The notes beneath the pieces were generated by a model, which was not told where the DNA came from, searched no databases, and worked only from the letters and a program-made list of their open reading frames with translations. 44,078 bases of DNA from Planctomycetia bacterium (GTDB lineage Bacteria; Planctomycetota; Planctomycetia; Planctomycetales; Planctomycetaceae): positions 1 through 44,078 of the forward strand of contig JAPLNX010000206.1 of NCBI GenBank assembly GCA_026400935.1. Reading direction: 5' to 3'. Shown here piece by piece: positions 8,218 through 20,225 of the stretch. The translations under genes were made by a program, and so were the position numbers. Position 1 is the first letter of the stretch, and the number at the start of each line of letters is the position of its first letter.

Positions 8218-11200
8218 CTATGGCTGTATCGCCGTCATAGCGTTTCCAGCACCAGCAGTACCCTCACCACCCTCTTTCAACAGTTCCAAACGAGCCGCCA
8301 TAATGCGATCGTGTTCGGCCTTAAGCTCTTGCAGAGCCTCTTGACGTACACGAACCTCGGACATCTGGTGACTCTTAAAACCTGTACCAGCTGGAATGAG
8401 GTGACCCAAGATAACGTTCTCTTTCAATCCAACCAAGTGATCGACCTTCCCGGCGATGGCAGCTTCGGTCAAAACTTTTGTAGTTTCTTGGAAACTGGCT
8501 GCTGAGATGAAGCTTTCACTCTGCACCGCCGCCTTCGTCACACCGAGCAACTGCACAGCAGCAGTCGAAGGTTTCGGTTTCTGGAAGGAAGCCGTTGTAC
8601 CACCATCGGCTTCAACAGCCGAGTTAACTTCCTCAAAGGTCTTCTTCGGAACAATATCACCCGGCTGGAATTCGGTCTCACCTGGTGTTGTAACTCTGAC
8701 TGAGTTGGCCAAATCCTGATTCAGCTTTCTGAACTCGAATTTGTCCAGAACTATACCTGGCAAAAGTGTCGTATCGCCAACGTCCGTCACGCGCACTTTA
8801 CGAAGCATTTGGGACACCACGATCTCGATGTGTTTATCGTCGAGATCTACACGTTGTGATCGATACACGTTTTGAATTTCATGCAACAGATATTGCTGCA
8901 CGGCTTCAACCCCGCTCACTCGCAAAATATCGTGCGGAACAAGTGGCCCGCGAACGAGTGCGTCGCCAGCTCGGACAACGTCCTTTGCGTGAACCATCAA
9001 CTGCTTACCGTGCGGTATGACGTGTTCAACCTCTGTCCCGTCACTGCCCCGAACAATGATAATTCGCTTGCCACGCTTCTTTTCAGCGACTAGATCGACT
9101 TCGCCGTCGATTTCGGCCACAACCGCCGGATCCTTAGGCTTTCGAGCTTCAAACAATTCAGTGACTCGCGGCAGACCTCCTGTGATATCCTGAGTACCAC
9201 CGCTCTCGCGAGGAGTCTTCGCAATAACGCTACCTGCCGTGATCTGTTGGCCTTCAACAGCTTCGATACTTGCACGCTCTGGCATGTAATAGAAGTCAAG
9301 AATCTTACCCGTCGAATCCTCAAGAACGATTTGTGGGTGTAGATCGCCCTTATGTTCGATGATCGTTTTACGGACCTTACCGCTAGCCTCTATTTCGGTG
9401 CGGATCGACTGACCTTCGATACAGTCTTCAAAGCGAGCACGCCCGCCTACTTCCGAGAGAATAGGAACCGAGTGCGGATCCCACTGACAGATCACTTGTC
9501 CAGCAGAAATGTCTTGCTCTTCAGTCACAAGCAGCACGGCACCGTTCGGAATCGTGTATTTCTCGAGTTCTCGCTCTTTAGGGTCTACAATGATGATTTC
9601 GCCGTTTCGAGCGAGCACCACGTTCTCACCAGCAGTATTTACGACGCATCGAATACGAGCAAACTTTACGCGGCCACCACGACGAGATTTAATCTCCTTA
9701 TCTTCGATACCGGTTTGAGCAGCACCGCCGATGTGGAATGTCCGCATAGTCAACTGTGTACCTGGTTCACCAATGCTCTGCGCGGCAATGATGCCTACAG
9801 CAAGACCTTCTTCAACCATAGAGCCGGTTGACAAATCCATGCCGTAACACAAGCGACAGATACCTAACGTCGCTTCGCAGTTCATGGGACTACGTACCTG
9901 AATTCTTTCGATACCCAGTTCTTCGATCCTGCGGGCAATCTTAACTGTGATCAATTCACCCTCACGAACGACGATCTCATCAGTAATCGGATTGACGATG
10001 TTAGTACGACTCACTCGCCCCCGCACGCCTTCAGCCAAGCTAACTTCGACCTTTTCGCCTCGATAAACAACCCCCTTGGTCGTTCCCTTCGTCGTGCCAC
10101 AATCTTCCATTGTGACGACAACATTTTGACAAACATCTGCCAATTTTCGCGTCAAATAGCCTGAGTCAGCCGTTTTCAGGGCAGTGTCAGCCAAACCTTT
10201 GCGGGCTCCGTGGGTGGAGCTGAAATATTCCAGAACCGACAACCCCTCGCGGAAGTTCGCTTTAATTGGGGTCTCAATGATTTCACCGCTGGGCTTAGCC
10301 ATCAACCCGCGCATACCGGCCAGTTGACGAATCTGTTCAACACCACCACGAGCGCCTGAGTGAGCCATTAAATAGATTGGATTAACATACGAACCATCAT
10401 CCCTGACGTCGTGCTCCAACTCATGCATCATCGACTTTGTGATTGCCTCACGAGCGTGAGTCCAGTGATCGAGCACTTGGTTATAACGCTCTTGATCAGT
10501 AATCACGCCGCGTTCGTAAAGCTTCTGAGCCTTGAGTACAGCTGCTTCAGCATCGTTAATAATCTTAGGCTTATCTGGAGAAGTTTTGAGATCGCTAGCA
10601 CCGAATGACAAACCACTACGGGTAGACTCCCGGAAGCCGAGCTCCTTCAGTCGATCGAGCAATGCAATCGTCGATCGACGACCAAGCTCCAGATAACAAT
10701 CAGAGATTACTTTAGCGAGGTCCTTACCTCTCATGGTCATGTTGTAAAACGCCGCCCTGTCCTCCAGGATGTCGTTAAACATAACGCGTCCCGGCGTCGT
10801 TACGATAATTCCACCAGGCTTGTGACTCTCGGCACCTTCACCCACAACCCGTTTTTCGCGAGGCAATCGGAGTTTGATTTGAGCATGTCGTGCAACTTTG
10901 CCCTGAGCGAACGCCATATGGATTTCTTGGAATGACCCAAAGATCATCCCCTCACCCGGTCGCCCCGCTCGGCTCATTGTTAAGTAGTAGCAACCCATAA
11001 CAATGTCTTGCGATGGACTGATAATCGGCGCACCGTTCGCTGGGCTGAAAACGTTGTTGGTCGACATCATCAGTGTCGTAGCTTCTACCTGAGCTTCGAT
11101 CGACAGCGGTAGATGCACTGCCATCTGGTCACCGTCGAAGTCTGCATTGAAGCCCTTACATACCAACGGGTGAATACGAATCGCATTCCCTTCTACCAAC

Positions 11201-12522
11201 ACAGGCTCAAACGCTTGGATACCCATTCGGTGCAAAGTCGGGGCTCGATTCAGCAACACCGGATGATTGGTAATCACTTCATCAAGAATGTCCCAAACAC
11301 TTTCATCCTTACGTTCCAACATGCGTTTTGCGCTCTTGATCGTATCGGCGTGGCCAAGTTCTTTGAGCCGACGAATCACGAATGGCTGGAAGAGCTCTAA
11401 TGCAATCTTCTTCGGTAGACCACATTGATGCAGATGGAGTTCGGGGCCAACGACAATCACACTTCGTGCCGAATAATCAACGCGCTTACCAAGCAAATTT
11501 TCGCGGAATCGACCTTGCTTACCCTTGATCATATCCGTCAGTGACTTCAGTGGTCGATTTGACGACCCCAACACTGGACGCTTACAACGATTATTATCGA
11601 ACAGTGCGTCCACTGATTGCTGAAGCATTCGCTTTTCGTTACGAACGATGACTTCAGGGGCATTGAGGTCAACCAACTTTTTAAGGCGGTTGTTTCGGTT
11701 AATAATACGGCGGTAAAGATCATTGAGATCACTGGTTGCAAAGTTTCCTGAATCGAGCAAAACAAGCGGTCGCAAATCAGGCGGAATCACCGGAATGACG
11801 TCTAATACCATCCACTCGGGTTGATTCGCACTATCACGCAAAGCTTCCGCGATCTTTAGTCGCTTTATGAGATCCTTTGCTTTCTGTTGGCTCCCAGTCT
11901 CCTGCAACTCGACTCGGAGAATTTTTGACAAACTTTCCAAGTCTAATTGTCCAAGCAATTTCTTGACGGCCTCAGCCCCCATATCAACTTGGAATGTTGT
12001 TGATCCATACTTCGCTTTAGCCTGTCGAAGTTCTTCTTCGGTCAATAGCTGACCACCACGCAAGGGCGTGTCACCAGGCTCTATGACGACGTAATCCTGA
12101 AAATATATGACTTTCTCAAGGTGAGTTGTTTTTAAGTTGAGCAACGCCCCTAATCGGCTCGGCATCGACTTAAAGAACCAAATATGAACGACGGGAGCCG
12201 CAAGTTCGATATGCCCCATTCTCTTCCTGCGAACTCGACTGTGCGTTACTTTCACGCCGCAACGATCACAGATCATCCCCTTATACTTCATGCCTCGGTA
12301 TTTGCCGCAAGCACACTCCCAATCCTTTTCAGGACCGAAAATTCGTTCGCAAAAGAGTCCATCACGCTCCGGGCGATAGGTCCGATAATTGATAGTTTCC
12401 GGCTTCTTTACCTCACCGAACGACCAACCACGAATGTCGTGAGGGCTCGCCAGCTTAATGTGAACCGCTGAAAAATCGTTGACTCGGTCATACACGGCTG
12501 ACTCAGTCGTCGTCGTGTTCAT
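8218..12522 (-). CDS. rpoC: RNA polymerase beta-prime subunit
   Basis: This is the catalytic large subunit of RNA polymerase. Seen in order: the N-terminal zinc ribbon ([13 protein letters not shown] and CDRCG), the clamp and lid, the active-site loop [12 protein letters not shown] with three Mg-binding aspartates, bridge helix and trigger-loop regions, the second zinc site (DCGTT...[13 protein letters not shown]), and a C-terminal extension ending in AMTAIQP. The frame runs up to 12579. I choose the ATG at 12522 ([17 protein letters not shown]) because AAGGA precedes it at good spacing, giving 1434 residues; ATG codons at 12540 and 12579 are alternatives. It follows rpoB by about 110 bases and precedes rpsL. 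Confidence 0.96.
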   Translation of the reverse strand: MNTTTTESAVYDRVNDFSAVHIKLASPHDIRGWSFGEVKKPETINYRTYRPERDGLFCERIFGPEKDWECACGKYRGMKYKGMICDRCGVKVTHSRVRRKRMGHIELAAPVVHIWFFKSMPSRLGALLNLKTTHLEKVIYFQDYVVIEPGDTPLRGGQLLTEEELRQAKAKYGSTTFQVDMGAEAVKKLLGQLDLESLSKILRVELQETGSQQKAKDLIKRLKIAEALRDSANQPEWMVLDVIPVIPPDLRPLVLLDSGNFATSDLNDLYRRIINRNNRLKKLVDLNAPEVIVRNEKRMLQQSVDALFDNNRCKRPVLGSSNRPLKSLTDMIKGKQGRFRENLLGKRVDYSARSVIVVGPELHLHQCGLPKKIALELFQPFVIRRLKELGHADTIKSAKRMLERKDESVWDILDEVITNHPVLLNRAPTLHRMGIQAFEPVLVEGNAIRIHPLVCKGFNADFDGDQMAVHLPLSIEAQVEATTLMMSTNNVFSPANGAPIISPSQDIVMGCYYLTMSRAGRPGEGMIFGSFQEIHMAFAQGKVARHAQIKLRLPREKRVVGEGAESHKPGGIIVTTPGRVMFNDILEDRAAFYNMTMRGKDLAKVISDCYLELGRRSTIALLDRLKELGFRESTRSGLSFGASDLKTSPDKPKIINDAEAAVLKAQKLYERGVITDQERYNQVLDHWTHAREAITKSMMHELEHDVRDDGSYVNPIYLMAHSGARGGVEQIRQLAGMRGLMAKPSGEIIETPIKANFREGLSVLEYFSSTHGARKGLADTALKTADSGYLTRKLADVCQNVVVTMEDCGTTKGTTKGVVYRGEKVEVSLAEGVRGRVSRTNIVNPITDEIVVREGELITVKIARRIEELGIERIQVRSPMNCEATLGICRLCYGMDLSTGSMVEEGLAVGIIAAQSIGEPGTQLTMRTFHIGGAAQTGIEDKEIKSRRGGRVKFARIRCVVNTAGENVVLARNGEIIIVDPKERELEKYTIPNGAVLLVTEEQDISAGQVICQWDPHSVPILSEVGGRARFEDCIEGQSIRTEIEASGKVRKTIIEHKGDLHPQIVLEDSTGKILDFYYMPERASIEAVEGQQITAGSVIAKTPRESGGTQDITGGLPRVTELFEARKPKDPAVVAEIDGEVDLVAEKKRGKRIIIVRGSDGTEVEHVIPHGKQLMVHAKDVVRAGDALVRGPLVPHDILRVSGVEAVQQYLLHEIQNVYRSQRVDLDDKHIEIVVSQMLRKVRVTDVGDTTLLPGIVLDKFEFRKLNQDLANSVRVTTPGETEFQPGDIVPKKTFEEVNSAVEADGGTTASFQKPKPSTAAVQLLGVTKAAVQSESFISAASFQETTKVLTEAAIAGKVDHLVGLKENVILGHLIPAGTGFKSHQMSEVRVRQEALQELKAEHDRIMAARLELLKEGGEGTAGAGNAMTAIQP

Positions 12523-12635
12523 GCCCCGTTGTCCTTCCATATTCGCAGCCCCATTCAATCGTGGACTTGATCGCATCATGACTGCTGCCGTCTGCAGTCA
12601 ACAGATTCAACACCAACCGAACCAACGCGGCACGG

Positions 12636-15600
12636 CTAGTTCATCTTCTCCAAAGACATATTCAACGCGAGACCACGAATTTCGTTCGTGAGCACGTCGA
12701 AACTGGCAGGAGTACCCGCCTCAAGTGTATTCTCACCCTTCACCATCGACTCATAAATCTTTGTGCGTCCTTCGACATCGTCGCTCTTCACAGTAAGCAA
12801 CTCTTGCAGGATGTAAGCAGCACCATAGGCCTCCAAAGCCCACACTTCCATTTCGCCGAATCGCTGCCCACCAAATCGAGCCTTGCCACCCAAGGGCTGC
12901 TGAGTGATGAGTGAGTATGGCCCTGTAGCCCTCGCATGCACCTTATCATCAACAAGGTGATGCAACTTAAGCATATAAATGTATCCAACCGTAGTCTTTT
13001 GCTCGAACTGCTCACCGGTGCGACCATCAAACAAAAATGTCTTTCCATCTTCTGGCAAACCGGCTTCTTTCATGCAACTTCGAATTTCTTCCTCAGTTGC
13101 ACCGTCAAACACGGGACATACAGCAGAGAATCCTAACTTCGAAGCCGCCCAACCCAGGTGCGTCTCTAAAATCTGGCCGACGTTCATACGACTCGGTACA
13201 CCCAACGGATTCAAAATAATGTCTACAGGTGTCCCGTCCGCAAGGAACGGCATATCTTCCTCCTGTAACACTTTCGAAATCACCCCTTTGTTACCGTGCC
13301 GCCCAGCCATCTTATCACCAACAGAAATCTGTCGTTTCGATGCTACATAAACTTTAACCATCTGCAACACACCACTCGGCAGCTCATCACCACGTTTCAG
13401 TGAATTCAAAGCCCTATCGCGTGCCTCAAGAGCCTCGTCAACCAGAGTCCAACTGTCTCTCAAAAGCTTGTTGCAGTCCACTTTTTTCTGTGGACTACGA
13501 ATGTCGACTGTCTCCCAAAGTTTCAAAAAGCTCGCAGCAAAATCACACAACTGTTTATCATCAGATAGCGACGAGATATTGACTCCATCAGCACTTGGGA
13601 TCTTGCGCTCAAGCGTTTGCTCCAAGTCAATCAAAAACTTCTTAAAAACTGTTGCAACTAAACTCGCTTGTTTTTGTTCACTTTCCTTCAGATCCGCATC
13701 AAAACGCTTACGCTCAGTCTCTGACAAACTCATTCGACGGGAAAATCTCTCGGTATGAATTACGATGCCCTCAACACCACTCGCCACTTCTAACGACTCA
13801 TTCTTAACATCTTCACCAGCCCGTCCAAAAATTGCATGAAGCAATTTTTCCTCAGGCGTCAATTCAGTTTTGGCCTTCGGGGAAACCTTACCGACAAGAA
13901 TATCACCAGGACGAACTCGAGTTCCAACTTGCACAATTCCGGTTTCATCAAGATGACGCAGCATCTTTTCACTAACATTTGGTATATCACGAGTGAACTC
14001 CTCACGACCCAACTTGGTTTCGCGGATCTCCACATCAAATTCATCGATGTGAATAGACGTGTAAACATCCTCCTTCACCAAACGCTCCGAAAGGATAATC
14101 GCGTCTTCGTAGTTGTAACCTTCCCAAGACATGAACGCGACGAGCACGTTTCTGCCAAGAGATAATATCCCGTTGTGAGTCGCTGCCGAATCCGCGAGAA
14201 GATCCCCTTTTTTTACCTTTTGACCAACCGTTACTATCGGGTGTTGATTCAAACATGTACGTTCATTTAGCCCAGTAAACTTACGCAACGGCAATCGACG
14301 TCCATCAATCTCGATCACCGTTGCGTCTACATAAGTCACCTTCCCTGCTCTGTCCGCCCGCAGCACCATACCGGAATTCTTAGCCACAGTAGTTTCCATG
14401 CCTGTGCCGACGATTGGCGGCTCGGCAACCAACAGGGGCACTGCCTGCCTTTGCATGTTCGAACCCATCAGGGCACGATTTGCGTCGTCATGCTCTAGAA
14501 ATGGAATCAAAGCTGCAGAGACTCCCACCATCTGGCAAGGAGCAATATCAACAAATTGCGCATCATCCGAAGGGATCCAAACAACGTCATTTCGATGTCG
14601 CGAGAGAACACGGCCGTCGGGAATCTTGCCATTCACAAACGGAGTATCAGCGGGGACCACAAAGGTATCAGACTCCTCGTCGGCCCTAAGCCAAGCGACT
14701 TCATCAGTTACCTTACTATTCTTCAGACGACGATAGGGAGTTATCAAGAAACCATAATCATCAACAGAAGCAAAGATCGCTAAACTCGAAATCAAGCCGA
14801 TGTTTGTTCCTTCAGGCGTCTCAATTGGACAGATTCGGCCGTAATGAGAAATATGAACGTCTCGAACTTCGAACCCAGCCCTCTTGCGATTCAGACCACC
14901 CGGCCCAAGTGCACTCAACCGTCTTTCATGCGTAAGCATAGAAAGCGGATTAGTTTGATCAACGACCTGCGACAACTCACTGCGACCAAAAAAGAAATCC
15001 ACTGCCGCAGCAACACTCTTCGGATTAACCAACGATCGAGGGCTGATATCCTCAGCGTCCTTAATACTCATGCGTTCCTGCACTGTCCTTCTTAGCTTCA
15101 AAAAACCCTTACGCAACTCGTCCGTAGCAAGTTCGTCGATTGTCCGCAAACGCCGATTTCCTAAATTATCGATATCGTCAACATAAGCCGTGTTATCATT
15201 TGCACGCAACCGAAGAATGTATCGTATCGAATTAACATAATCCTCAGCTCGCAACGCCATCTCATCATCAGGACAATCCTGATTAAATTTACGATTAATT
15301 CGAAACCTACCAACCTGACCCAACCTATAACGATTGACGTCCGTAAACCGCTCCTTGAAAAGCTCCACTGCCTTCTCAAGCTGCGGAGGATTACCTGGGC
15401 GAAGCCGTTGGTAAATCTTTAGCAAAGCCTCCTCTGTCGAAGTAGTCGTGTCGTCGCGCAAACTATTCAGGACACATCTATCAGTTGGACTATCAATGAC
15501 TTCTACACTCTTAATACCAGAATCAATAATCGTCTTAGCAATCTCCGGAGTGATAGCAACCCCGCTATCAACAATGATCTCACCGCAATTAGCGTGTTTG

Positions 15601-16349
15601 GGTGGATAGGCAACGTCTTCCACAGAAACCTTATCTTTAAACACGTCAGCAGAAGTCTCTTTCTGTATCTTGACTTGTTTAGCTTCAAAAAACAGCCTAA
15701 GGACACCTGCATTCGAGCTACATCCACTGTCCATTGCTCTCAACAAAGTCATAGCCGAAAACTTACCGCTTTGATCAATGCGTACAGCAAGAGCTTCTTT
15801 TCTTGTAGTAGCCAACTCGACCCAACTTCCCCTCTCGGGAATGATCCGGCATGAATAACCTTCACGCTCATTACCATCCGTATTTTCCATAAAATCAACG
15901 CCAGGCGATCGATGCAATTGACTTACGACGACACGCTCAGACCCATTGATTATAAACTCTCCACCTCCCAGCATAATTGGCAAATCGCAAAGATATACTT
16001 CTTCTTCTATCGGCTGCTCTTTCTTAAGACGAAAATACACACGCAAAGGACGCCCGTACGTTAACCGCAATTGCCTACACTCGTCCGGACTATATCTGGC
16101 CTTACCCAATTCGTAACGCAAATATTGAAGCTCGAATTGATTGTCGTAACTAACAATAGGGAATATCTCCTTAAATATTCCTTCCATACCAATCGGCAGC
16201 CTGCGATCAGTTTCAACCTCTGCCTGTAGAAACCTTACATATGACTCAGTCTGAATTTTTGTGAGGTCCGGAATCTCATATTGGTACTCGTCATGTCCAA
16301 AATTCCTAACACTTTGCGGTTGCAGTCTTCTTTGCTCGGAAATAGCCAT
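12636..16349 (-). CDS. rpoB: RNA polymerase beta subunit
   Basis: This is the second large catalytic subunit of RNA polymerase. Visible blocks include the N-terminal [21 protein letters not shown], the rifampicin-binding region [36 protein letters not shown], and the C-terminal [28 protein letters not shown]-like block (here [19 protein letters not shown]). Asp516, His526 and Ser531 (E. coli numbering) are kept, whereas 514, 515 and 518 read Val, Val and Thr. The frame begins at 16364, but ATG 16349 ([10 protein letters not shown]) with GGGG seven bases upstream is a slightly better start, giving 1237 residues. The gene follows rplL after a roughly 290-base spacer that holds a terminator-like hairpin. 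Confidence 0.96.
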   Translation of the reverse strand: MAISEQRRLQPQSVRNFGHDEYQYEIPDLTKIQTESYVRFLQAEVETDRRLPIGMEGIFKEIFPIVSYDNQFELQYLRYELGKARYSPDECRQLRLTYGRPLRVYFRLKKEQPIEEEVYLCDLPIMLGGGEFIINGSERVVVSQLHRSPGVDFMENTDGNEREGYSCRIIPERGSWVELATTRKEALAVRIDQSGKFSAMTLLRAMDSGCSSNAGVLRLFFEAKQVKIQKETSADVFKDKVSVEDVAYPPKHANCGEIIVDSGVAITPEIAKTIIDSGIKSVEVIDSPTDRCVLNSLRDDTTTSTEEALLKIYQRLRPGNPPQLEKAVELFKERFTDVNRYRLGQVGRFRINRKFNQDCPDDEMALRAEDYVNSIRYILRLRANDNTAYVDDIDNLGNRRLRTIDELATDELRKGFLKLRRTVQERMSIKDAEDISPRSLVNPKSVAAAVDFFFGRSELSQVVDQTNPLSMLTHERRLSALGPGGLNRKRAGFEVRDVHISHYGRICPIETPEGTNIGLISSLAIFASVDDYGFLITPYRRLKNSKVTDEVAWLRADEESDTFVVPADTPFVNGKIPDGRVLSRHRNDVVWIPSDDAQFVDIAPCQMVGVSAALIPFLEHDDANRALMGSNMQRQAVPLLVAEPPIVGTGMETTVAKNSGMVLRADRAGKVTYVDATVIEIDGRRLPLRKFTGLNERTCLNQHPIVTVGQKVKKGDLLADSAATHNGILSLGRNVLVAFMSWEGYNYEDAIILSERLVKEDVYTSIHIDEFDVEIRETKLGREEFTRDIPNVSEKMLRHLDETGIVQVGTRVRPGDILVGKVSPKAKTELTPEEKLLHAIFGRAGEDVKNESLEVASGVEGIVIHTERFSRRMSLSETERKRFDADLKESEQKQASLVATVFKKFLIDLEQTLERKIPSADGVNISSLSDDKQLCDFAASFLKLWETVDIRSPQKKVDCNKLLRDSWTLVDEALEARDRALNSLKRGDELPSGVLQMVKVYVASKRQISVGDKMAGRHGNKGVISKVLQEEDMPFLADGTPVDIILNPLGVPSRMNVGQILETHLGWAASKLGFSAVCPVFDGATEEEIRSCMKEAGLPEDGKTFLFDGRTGEQFEQKTTVGYIYMLKLHHLVDDKVHARATGPYSLITQQPLGGKARFGGQRFGEMEVWALEAYGAAYILQELLTVKSDDVEGRTKIYESMVKGENTLEAGTPASFDVLTNEIRGLALNMSLEKMN

Positions 16350-16409
16350 GTTTAGCCCCACCATCGGAGAACTGTGTCATTCAGTCTGAAACCACAATCC
16401 ACAGACCAT

Positions 16410-16444
16410 CAAAAGAAATAGCTCCCCCGGTGACAGGGAAGCTA
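16410..16444 (-). terminator. Terminator-like hairpin (attenuator) between rplL and rpoB
   Basis: On the minus strand TAGCTTCCC pairs with GGGGAGCTA over nine positions (one G-T), with an 8-base loop, and is followed by TTTCTTTTG. It sits about 60 bases before the rpoB start and almost 200 bases after the rplL stop. The position matches the attenuator known from the E. coli rplL-rpoB spacer, so it probably lowers rpoBC expression relative to the ribosomal genes. There is no other gene in 16365-16639. Confidence 0.65.
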
Positions 16445-16639
16445 AAATCACACACAACCAGTATTCACATCGTTTACAATCAACACTCGCATCGATAACC
16501 GACAATCTGTAACGCCGAACCTGAGCGTAATCGTAAGAGCAACCAACAGTGCCCACCCGACAACTACACCTGAGCCAACATTCCATCAGAATAATGGCAA
16601 ACCTAATACTGCATCGGTCAGGGTAGCAGCAAGAAAACG

Positions 16640-17038
16640 TTACTTAATCTCGGCCTTTCCGCCAGCTCCCTCGATTTCCTTCGCAATCTTCTCTGCTTCT
16701 TCCTTCGAGACACCTTGCTTTAGCGGCTTCGGTGCACCCTCAACAAGATCTTTCGCTTCTTTCAAACCAAGCGCTGTAATCGTGCGAACTACTTTGATAA
16801 CACCAATCTTATTCTCACCGAAGCCAGTGAGAATTACGTCGAATTCTGTTTTCGCAGCAACAGGCTCAGCACTAGCGGCACCAGCCGGACCAGCCATCAT
16901 AACAGCACCACCAGCCGCGGGCTTGATTCCGTACTCGGACTCAAGATAGTCCGCTAGTGACTTCGCCTGAAGCACAGTGAGACCAACCATCTTATCGCCG
17001 AGTTCTTTAACCGCCGGATCAATTTCAACAGCAGACAT
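16640..17038 (-). CDS. rplL: 50S ribosomal protein L7/L12
   Basis: This stalk protein recruits translational GTPases. It has 132 residues: an N-terminal dimerisation domain ([24 protein letters not shown]), an Ala/Gly-rich hinge near residues 40-60, and the C-terminal domain with [23 protein letters not shown] and [15 protein letters not shown]. It follows rplJ in the usual L10-L12 order and precedes rpoB. Identification is firm. Confidence 0.97.
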   Translation of the reverse strand: MSAVEIDPAVKELGDKMVGLTVLQAKSLADYLESEYGIKPAAGGAVMMAGPAGAASAEPVAAKTEFDVILTGFGENKIGVIKVVRTITALGLKEAKDLVEGAPKPLKQGVSKEEAEKIAKEIEGAGGKAEIK

Positions 17039-17148
17039 TGTAGTTTACCCTTTCTCTAATTCTTGCAAAAATCAGCTTCAACATTTCTGAACGATACGTG
17101 ATACCTATTAACCTACCCCAATCAACCCATCATCAACATTTCATCTCG

Positions 17149-17673
17149 TTACGCAACAACGTCTTGATCTTCCTTTTCGGAGATCTGCTTAATCTGTGAG
17201 GCGATCGACGCACCTTGTGAAATGATAGCACTCAAAGCCGCAGTCGACACAGATAACAAACCACCGACGACCTTGGAGATCAACTCTTCCTTGCTAGGAC
17301 ATTCACTCAACAGCTTCACTTCTAGAGGAGTTACAACCTGACCGCCAACGTAACCACCTTTTACAACTGATCCAGGATACTCCTTCTCCCATTTGATAAC
17401 TTGCTTCGCCAAGCCAACAACATCAGGTCCCCAAACTATGGTAGTTGGTCCGCCAGTCTGCTTATCGAGATTCCAACCGTTATCAGTAAGTACTCGTTTA
17501 GCAAGTTTGAACGGCGCACCCAGTAGTTTAATTGATTGCTTTCCCGACGCCACTCGCATTCGATTGTTTGAAACACCATCCAACTTAGAAACATCAACAA
17601 ATATCACTTCACTAATCAAACTCAGCTTCTGTCCGAGTTCCTTCATCATTAACGCTTTAACTGACTTACTCAT
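17149..17673 (-). CDS. rplJ: 50S ribosomal protein L10
   Basis: L10 anchors L7/L12 dimers to the ribosome and in many bacteria autoregulates its operon. I start it at ATG 17673 (MSKSVKALMMKELGQKLS), preceded by GGTGGA at suitable spacing, rather than at the upstream end of the frame at 17727; the result is 174 residues, typical for the family. Family features are the N-terminal helix, the VSNNRMR stretch with the following Lys-rich segment, the VKGGYVGGQVV segment, and a C-terminal helix (ASIASQIKQISEKEDQ) that carries the L12 binding sites. The spacer to rplA is only 56 bases. Confidence 0.94.
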   Translation of the reverse strand: MSKSVKALMMKELGQKLSLISEVIFVDVSKLDGVSNNRMRVASGKQSIKLLGAPFKLAKRVLTDNGWNLDKQTGGPTTIVWGPDVVGLAKQVIKWEKEYPGSVVKGGYVGGQVVTPLEVKLLSECPSKEELISKVVGGLLSVSTAALSAIISQGASIASQIKQISEKEDQDVVA

Positions 17674-17729
17674 ATAGATTCCACCGCATTTGAAACTCAT
17701 TAGAACCAAGAACCGCAATCTAAGCACAC

Positions 17730-18434
17730 CTACGCCGAAACCGCGATTGAAGGCATCATGGTGGCCGTAACATAAGCCGTACGTACGTAAACACCCTTTG
17801 ATGCAGCGGGCTTGATTTGATGTAAATATTTGATCAGCGCCTGAATATTCTCAGTCAACTGGTTCTCTTCAAAGGAGATCTTGCCGACTACGCAATGCAC
17901 AATTCCAGCCGCATCAACACGGAACTCAACTTTACCTGCCTTGTATTCCTTAATCGCAGTAACCAAATCCGAAGTGACAGTCCCAGCACGAGGTGAGGGC
18001 ATCAAGCCGCGGGGCCCCAGCACCTTCCCAAGTGGGCCGACTACACCCATCATATCCGGACTGGCGATCGCAACATCAAAATCTAGCCAACCTGCCTTAA
18101 TCTGATCAGATAGATCCTTGCCCCCGACATAGTCAGCGCCAGCGTTTTTCGCGACGTCAACGTTCTGCCCTTGAGCGAAAACCAAAACACGCTTGGTCTT
18201 GCCGATGCCATGTGGCAACACAATTGATCCTCGAACCAATTGATCTGATTGCTTCGGATCGACCCCAAGCCTTACTGCTATTTCAACTGTTTGATCGAAC
18301 TTGCATTTCTTTATATTCACTGGCAACGACGACTCAAGCCCTCTCAAAATCTTTACAGCTTCAACTATCGTAACAACACCGATCTTCTCCACAGCTTCTC
18401 GTAAAGCAACTATCCGTTTCGATCGTTGATGCAT
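17730..18434 (-). CDS. rplA: 50S ribosomal protein L1
   Basis: L1 forms the mobile L1 stalk that handles E-site tRNA and often represses its own operon through an mRNA mimic of its rRNA site. At 234 residues it has normal length. Recognisable parts are the N-terminal helix, [61 protein letters not shown] and the TVTSDL segment. It lies between rplK and rplJ, the universal bacterial order. Confidence 0.97.
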   Translation of the reverse strand: MHQRSKRIVALREAVEKIGVVTIVEAVKILRGLESSLPVNIKKCKFDQTVEIAVRLGVDPKQSDQLVRGSIVLPHGIGKTKRVLVFAQGQNVDVAKNAGADYVGGKDLSDQIKAGWLDFDVAIASPDMMGVVGPLGKVLGPRGLMPSPRAGTVTSDLVTAIKEYKAGKVEFRVDAAGIVHCVVGKISFEENQLTENIQALIKYLHQIKPAASKGVYVRTAYVTATMMPSIAVSA

Positions 18435-18501
18435 TTTGACAACCCACTTTTGAATTCTTGACTAACTTCAATCCGCATAAAACGACAAATATCATTATTC
18501 A

Positions 18502-18927
18502 CTAATCAGCGATCGTAATCCCCATGCTCCTGGCCGTTCCTTCGATCATCCGGCAAGCGGCAGCAAGATCCGACGTATTAAGATCAACCAATTTTTCTTT
18601 CGCGATGTTCACGACTTGTTCCTTGGTGACGATTCCCACCTTCTCGGAATTAGGCCTCTGTGCGCCTTTTGCTACGCCGGCAATCTTTTTCAACAACACA
18701 GAAGCCGGTGGGCTTTTTAGAATAAATTCGAAAGATCGATCGTTAAATATCGTAACAATAACGGGAACTATCGTTCCTGAAATATCCTTCGTCTTAGCAT
18801 TAAATTCTTGTACGAACTTGCCAAGATTAATGCCGTGAGGACCCAGAGCAGTACCCACAGGTGGCGCCGGTGTTGCTTGACCACCTGTGATCTGTACTTT
18901 CACCTGTGCTACTATTTTCTTCGCCAT
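18502..18927 (-). CDS. rplK: 50S ribosomal protein L11
   Basis: L11 binds the GTPase-associated region of 23S rRNA and is needed for the stringent response sensor on the ribosome. The 141-residue protein carries the N-terminal TGGQATPAPPVGTALGPHG loop (thiostrepton/micrococcin binding region) and the C-terminal rRNA-binding domain ending in EGTARSMGI. It follows nusG by 36 bases. Confidence 0.97.
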   Translation of the reverse strand: MAKKIVAQVKVQITGGQATPAPPVGTALGPHGINLGKFVQEFNAKTKDISGTIVPVIVTIFNDRSFEFILKSPPASVLLKKIAGVAKGAQRPNSEKVGIVTKEQVVNIAKEKLVDLNTSDLAAACRMIEGTARSMGITIAD

Positions 18928-18963
18928 CGTTATCTTTCACTTACGAATTGCCGCCGCAGATAC

Positions 18964-19530
18964 TCAGGTTTTTTCGACCTGCCAATACTCCAGTTCAACT
19001 GGAGTAGACCGACCGAATATCTCAATCAGTACGATGATTTTTCCGTTAGTCTCATCGATCGATTCGATCGAACCTTCGAAAGTATCAAAGGTACCTTCTT
19101 TGATTTTTACGACATCGCCAGCGCTAAGCTGTATCTTAATTTTTGCAGGCTCATCGTGAGCTTCTTCTACGCGCAACATCCGATCAATTTCTGAATCTTC
19201 CATCGGCGTGGGCAATCCGCCGGTCCCGGTGAAGTCCCCAACACCTGATGTATCGCGAACCAAGTACCAAGTCTCATCGTCCAGCCACAACTGGATGAAC
19301 AAGTAACCCGGGTACATTTTTCTCTCGACCACTCGCCGCTTACCGCTTTTTGTTTCTACGATCTTCTCAGTTGGGATTAAAATTCGACCAAAGGACGACT
19401 CAAAACCATCTCTGCGGATTCGCCGCTCGAGATTTTCCTTTATTGATTTCTCTCTATTCGTCTGCACCTTCAGAACATACCACTTGAATGCTTTGGCAGG
19501 CTCGGACGAAGTTGTTGGAATCTCGGCCAC
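18964..19530 (-). CDS. nusG: Transcription termination/antitermination factor NusG
   Basis: NusG binds RNA polymerase, suppresses or promotes pausing, and links it to Rho or the ribosome. The 188-residue protein has an N-terminal NGN domain ([15 protein letters not shown], with YPGYLFIQ) and a C-terminal KOW domain ([19 protein letters not shown]). There is a 25-residue spacer between the two domains and a Ser/Thr-rich N-terminal tag. It lies 6 bases downstream of secE in the conserved secE-nusG pair. Confidence 0.96.
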   Translation of the reverse strand: MAEIPTTSSEPAKAFKWYVLKVQTNREKSIKENLERRIRRDGFESSFGRILIPTEKIVETKSGKRRVVERKMYPGYLFIQLWLDDETWYLVRDTSGVGDFTGTGGLPTPMEDSEIDRMLRVEEAHDEPAKIKIQLSAGDVVKIKEGTFDTFEGSIESIDETNGKIIVLIEIFGRSTPVELEYWQVEKT

Positions 19531-19536
19531 AACTAA

Positions 19537-19935
19537 CTACCTCCGATATATTTGCAGGAAACCGGTCACCTGAAAAAACCACTGCCAAACCAAATCGTAA
19601 GTGAACATCACCGCTGCCATTGCAACGATCAAAACCAAAACCACGACAGTTGCCCGCTTAACCTCGGGCAGCGACGGCCAAGTTACCTTATCAATTTCCG
19701 ACTGCACGGAAATCAAAAAATCAGCCGCTTTAGCCCTACTCAAAAATGCGAAAGAAGAAACCAAACTCACTACTATCATGGCGACACATGTCAGCAACCA
19801 TAAAACTCCGGCTTGTCTACTAATAAAGACCGAACAAACCTGTATTAGCAACCAAGCCAAGCACCCCGTGAGAGCACATACCGCTATCTGCCGAGAAGGC
19901 TTTCCTTGCTTTTTTTTGTAGCCTATTGGCATCAT
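19537..19935 (-). CDS. secE: Preprotein translocase subunit SecE
   Basis: SecE clamps the two halves of the SecY channel in the inner membrane. The frame extends upstream to 20049, but that extension simply reads through tRNA-Trp, so I start at the ATG pair at 19935/19932. The 132-residue product has three hydrophobic segments (about residues 16-38, 44-66 and 95-115), as in E. coli, and the conserved amphipathic block ISVQSEIDKVTWPSLPEVKR before the last helix. It is directly followed by nusG. Confidence 0.9.
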   Translation of the reverse strand: MMPIGYKKKQGKPSRQIAVCALTGCLAWLLIQVCSVFISRQAGVLWLLTCVAMIVVSLVSSFAFLSRAKAADFLISVQSEIDKVTWPSLPEVKRATVVVLVLIVAMAAVMFTYDLVWQWFFQVTGFLQIYRR

Positions 19936-19970
19936 CGTAGTAATAATCCAGCTACTTTTATTAACGCAAT

Positions 19971-20042
19971 CACGGGCGGAGGGACTTGAACCCCCAACCG
20001 CTGGATTTGGAATCCAGTGCTCTGCCATTGAGCTACACCCGT
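19971..20042 (-). tRNA. tRNA-Trp (anticodon CCA)
   Basis: The sequence folds as a full cloverleaf. The acceptor ACGGGTG pairs with CGCCCGT, the anticodon stem is CTGGA/TCCAG with loop TTCCAAA and anticodon CCA, and the T arm contains GGTTCAAGTCC. The discriminator is G, typical for tRNA-Trp, and the CCA end is not encoded. It sits between rpmG and secE, the position seen in many bacteria. Confidence 0.96.
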
Positions 20043-20064
20043 AGTTCAACCTAGAGCTTCAGAA

Positions 20065-20220
20065 TCACTTTTTACGTGACTCTTTATGCACAGTATGTCT
20101 CCTCAAACGAGGGCAATACTTCTTGAGTTCGAGTCGCTCAGTGCCGCGCGTCTCTTTAGAAACGCGATAATTGCGATCACCCGACTCAGTACATTCCAGC
20201 CACACAAACTCTCGCGGCAT
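20065..20220 (-). CDS. rpmG: 50S ribosomal protein L33
   Basis: This 51-residue large-subunit protein is read from ATG at 20220 to TGA at 20065. It carries the family core [17 protein letters not shown] and [20 protein letters not shown]. In zinc-binding L33 two CXXC pairs are expected; here only one cysteine of each pair survives (LECTE and YCPRLRR), so it is a partly degenerated, probably zinc-free form. It lies between tuf and tRNA-Trp, a classic position for rpmG. Confidence 0.93.
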   Translation of the reverse strand: MPREFVWLECTESGDRNYRVSKETRGTERLELKKYCPRLRRHTVHKESRKK

Positions 20221-20225
20221 TTTTG

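Noticed and set aside
12636-16349. Rifampicin resistance suspected from changes in the RpoB drug pocket
   Set aside because: Asp516, His526 and Ser531 are unchanged; the changes at 514, 515 and 518 may simply be lineage variation, so no claim is made.
19936-20049. N-terminal extension of SecE
   Set aside because: It translates tRNA-Trp (GCSSMAEHWIPNPAVGGSSPSA-type peptide is a familiar tRNA read-through), so the start was moved to 19935.
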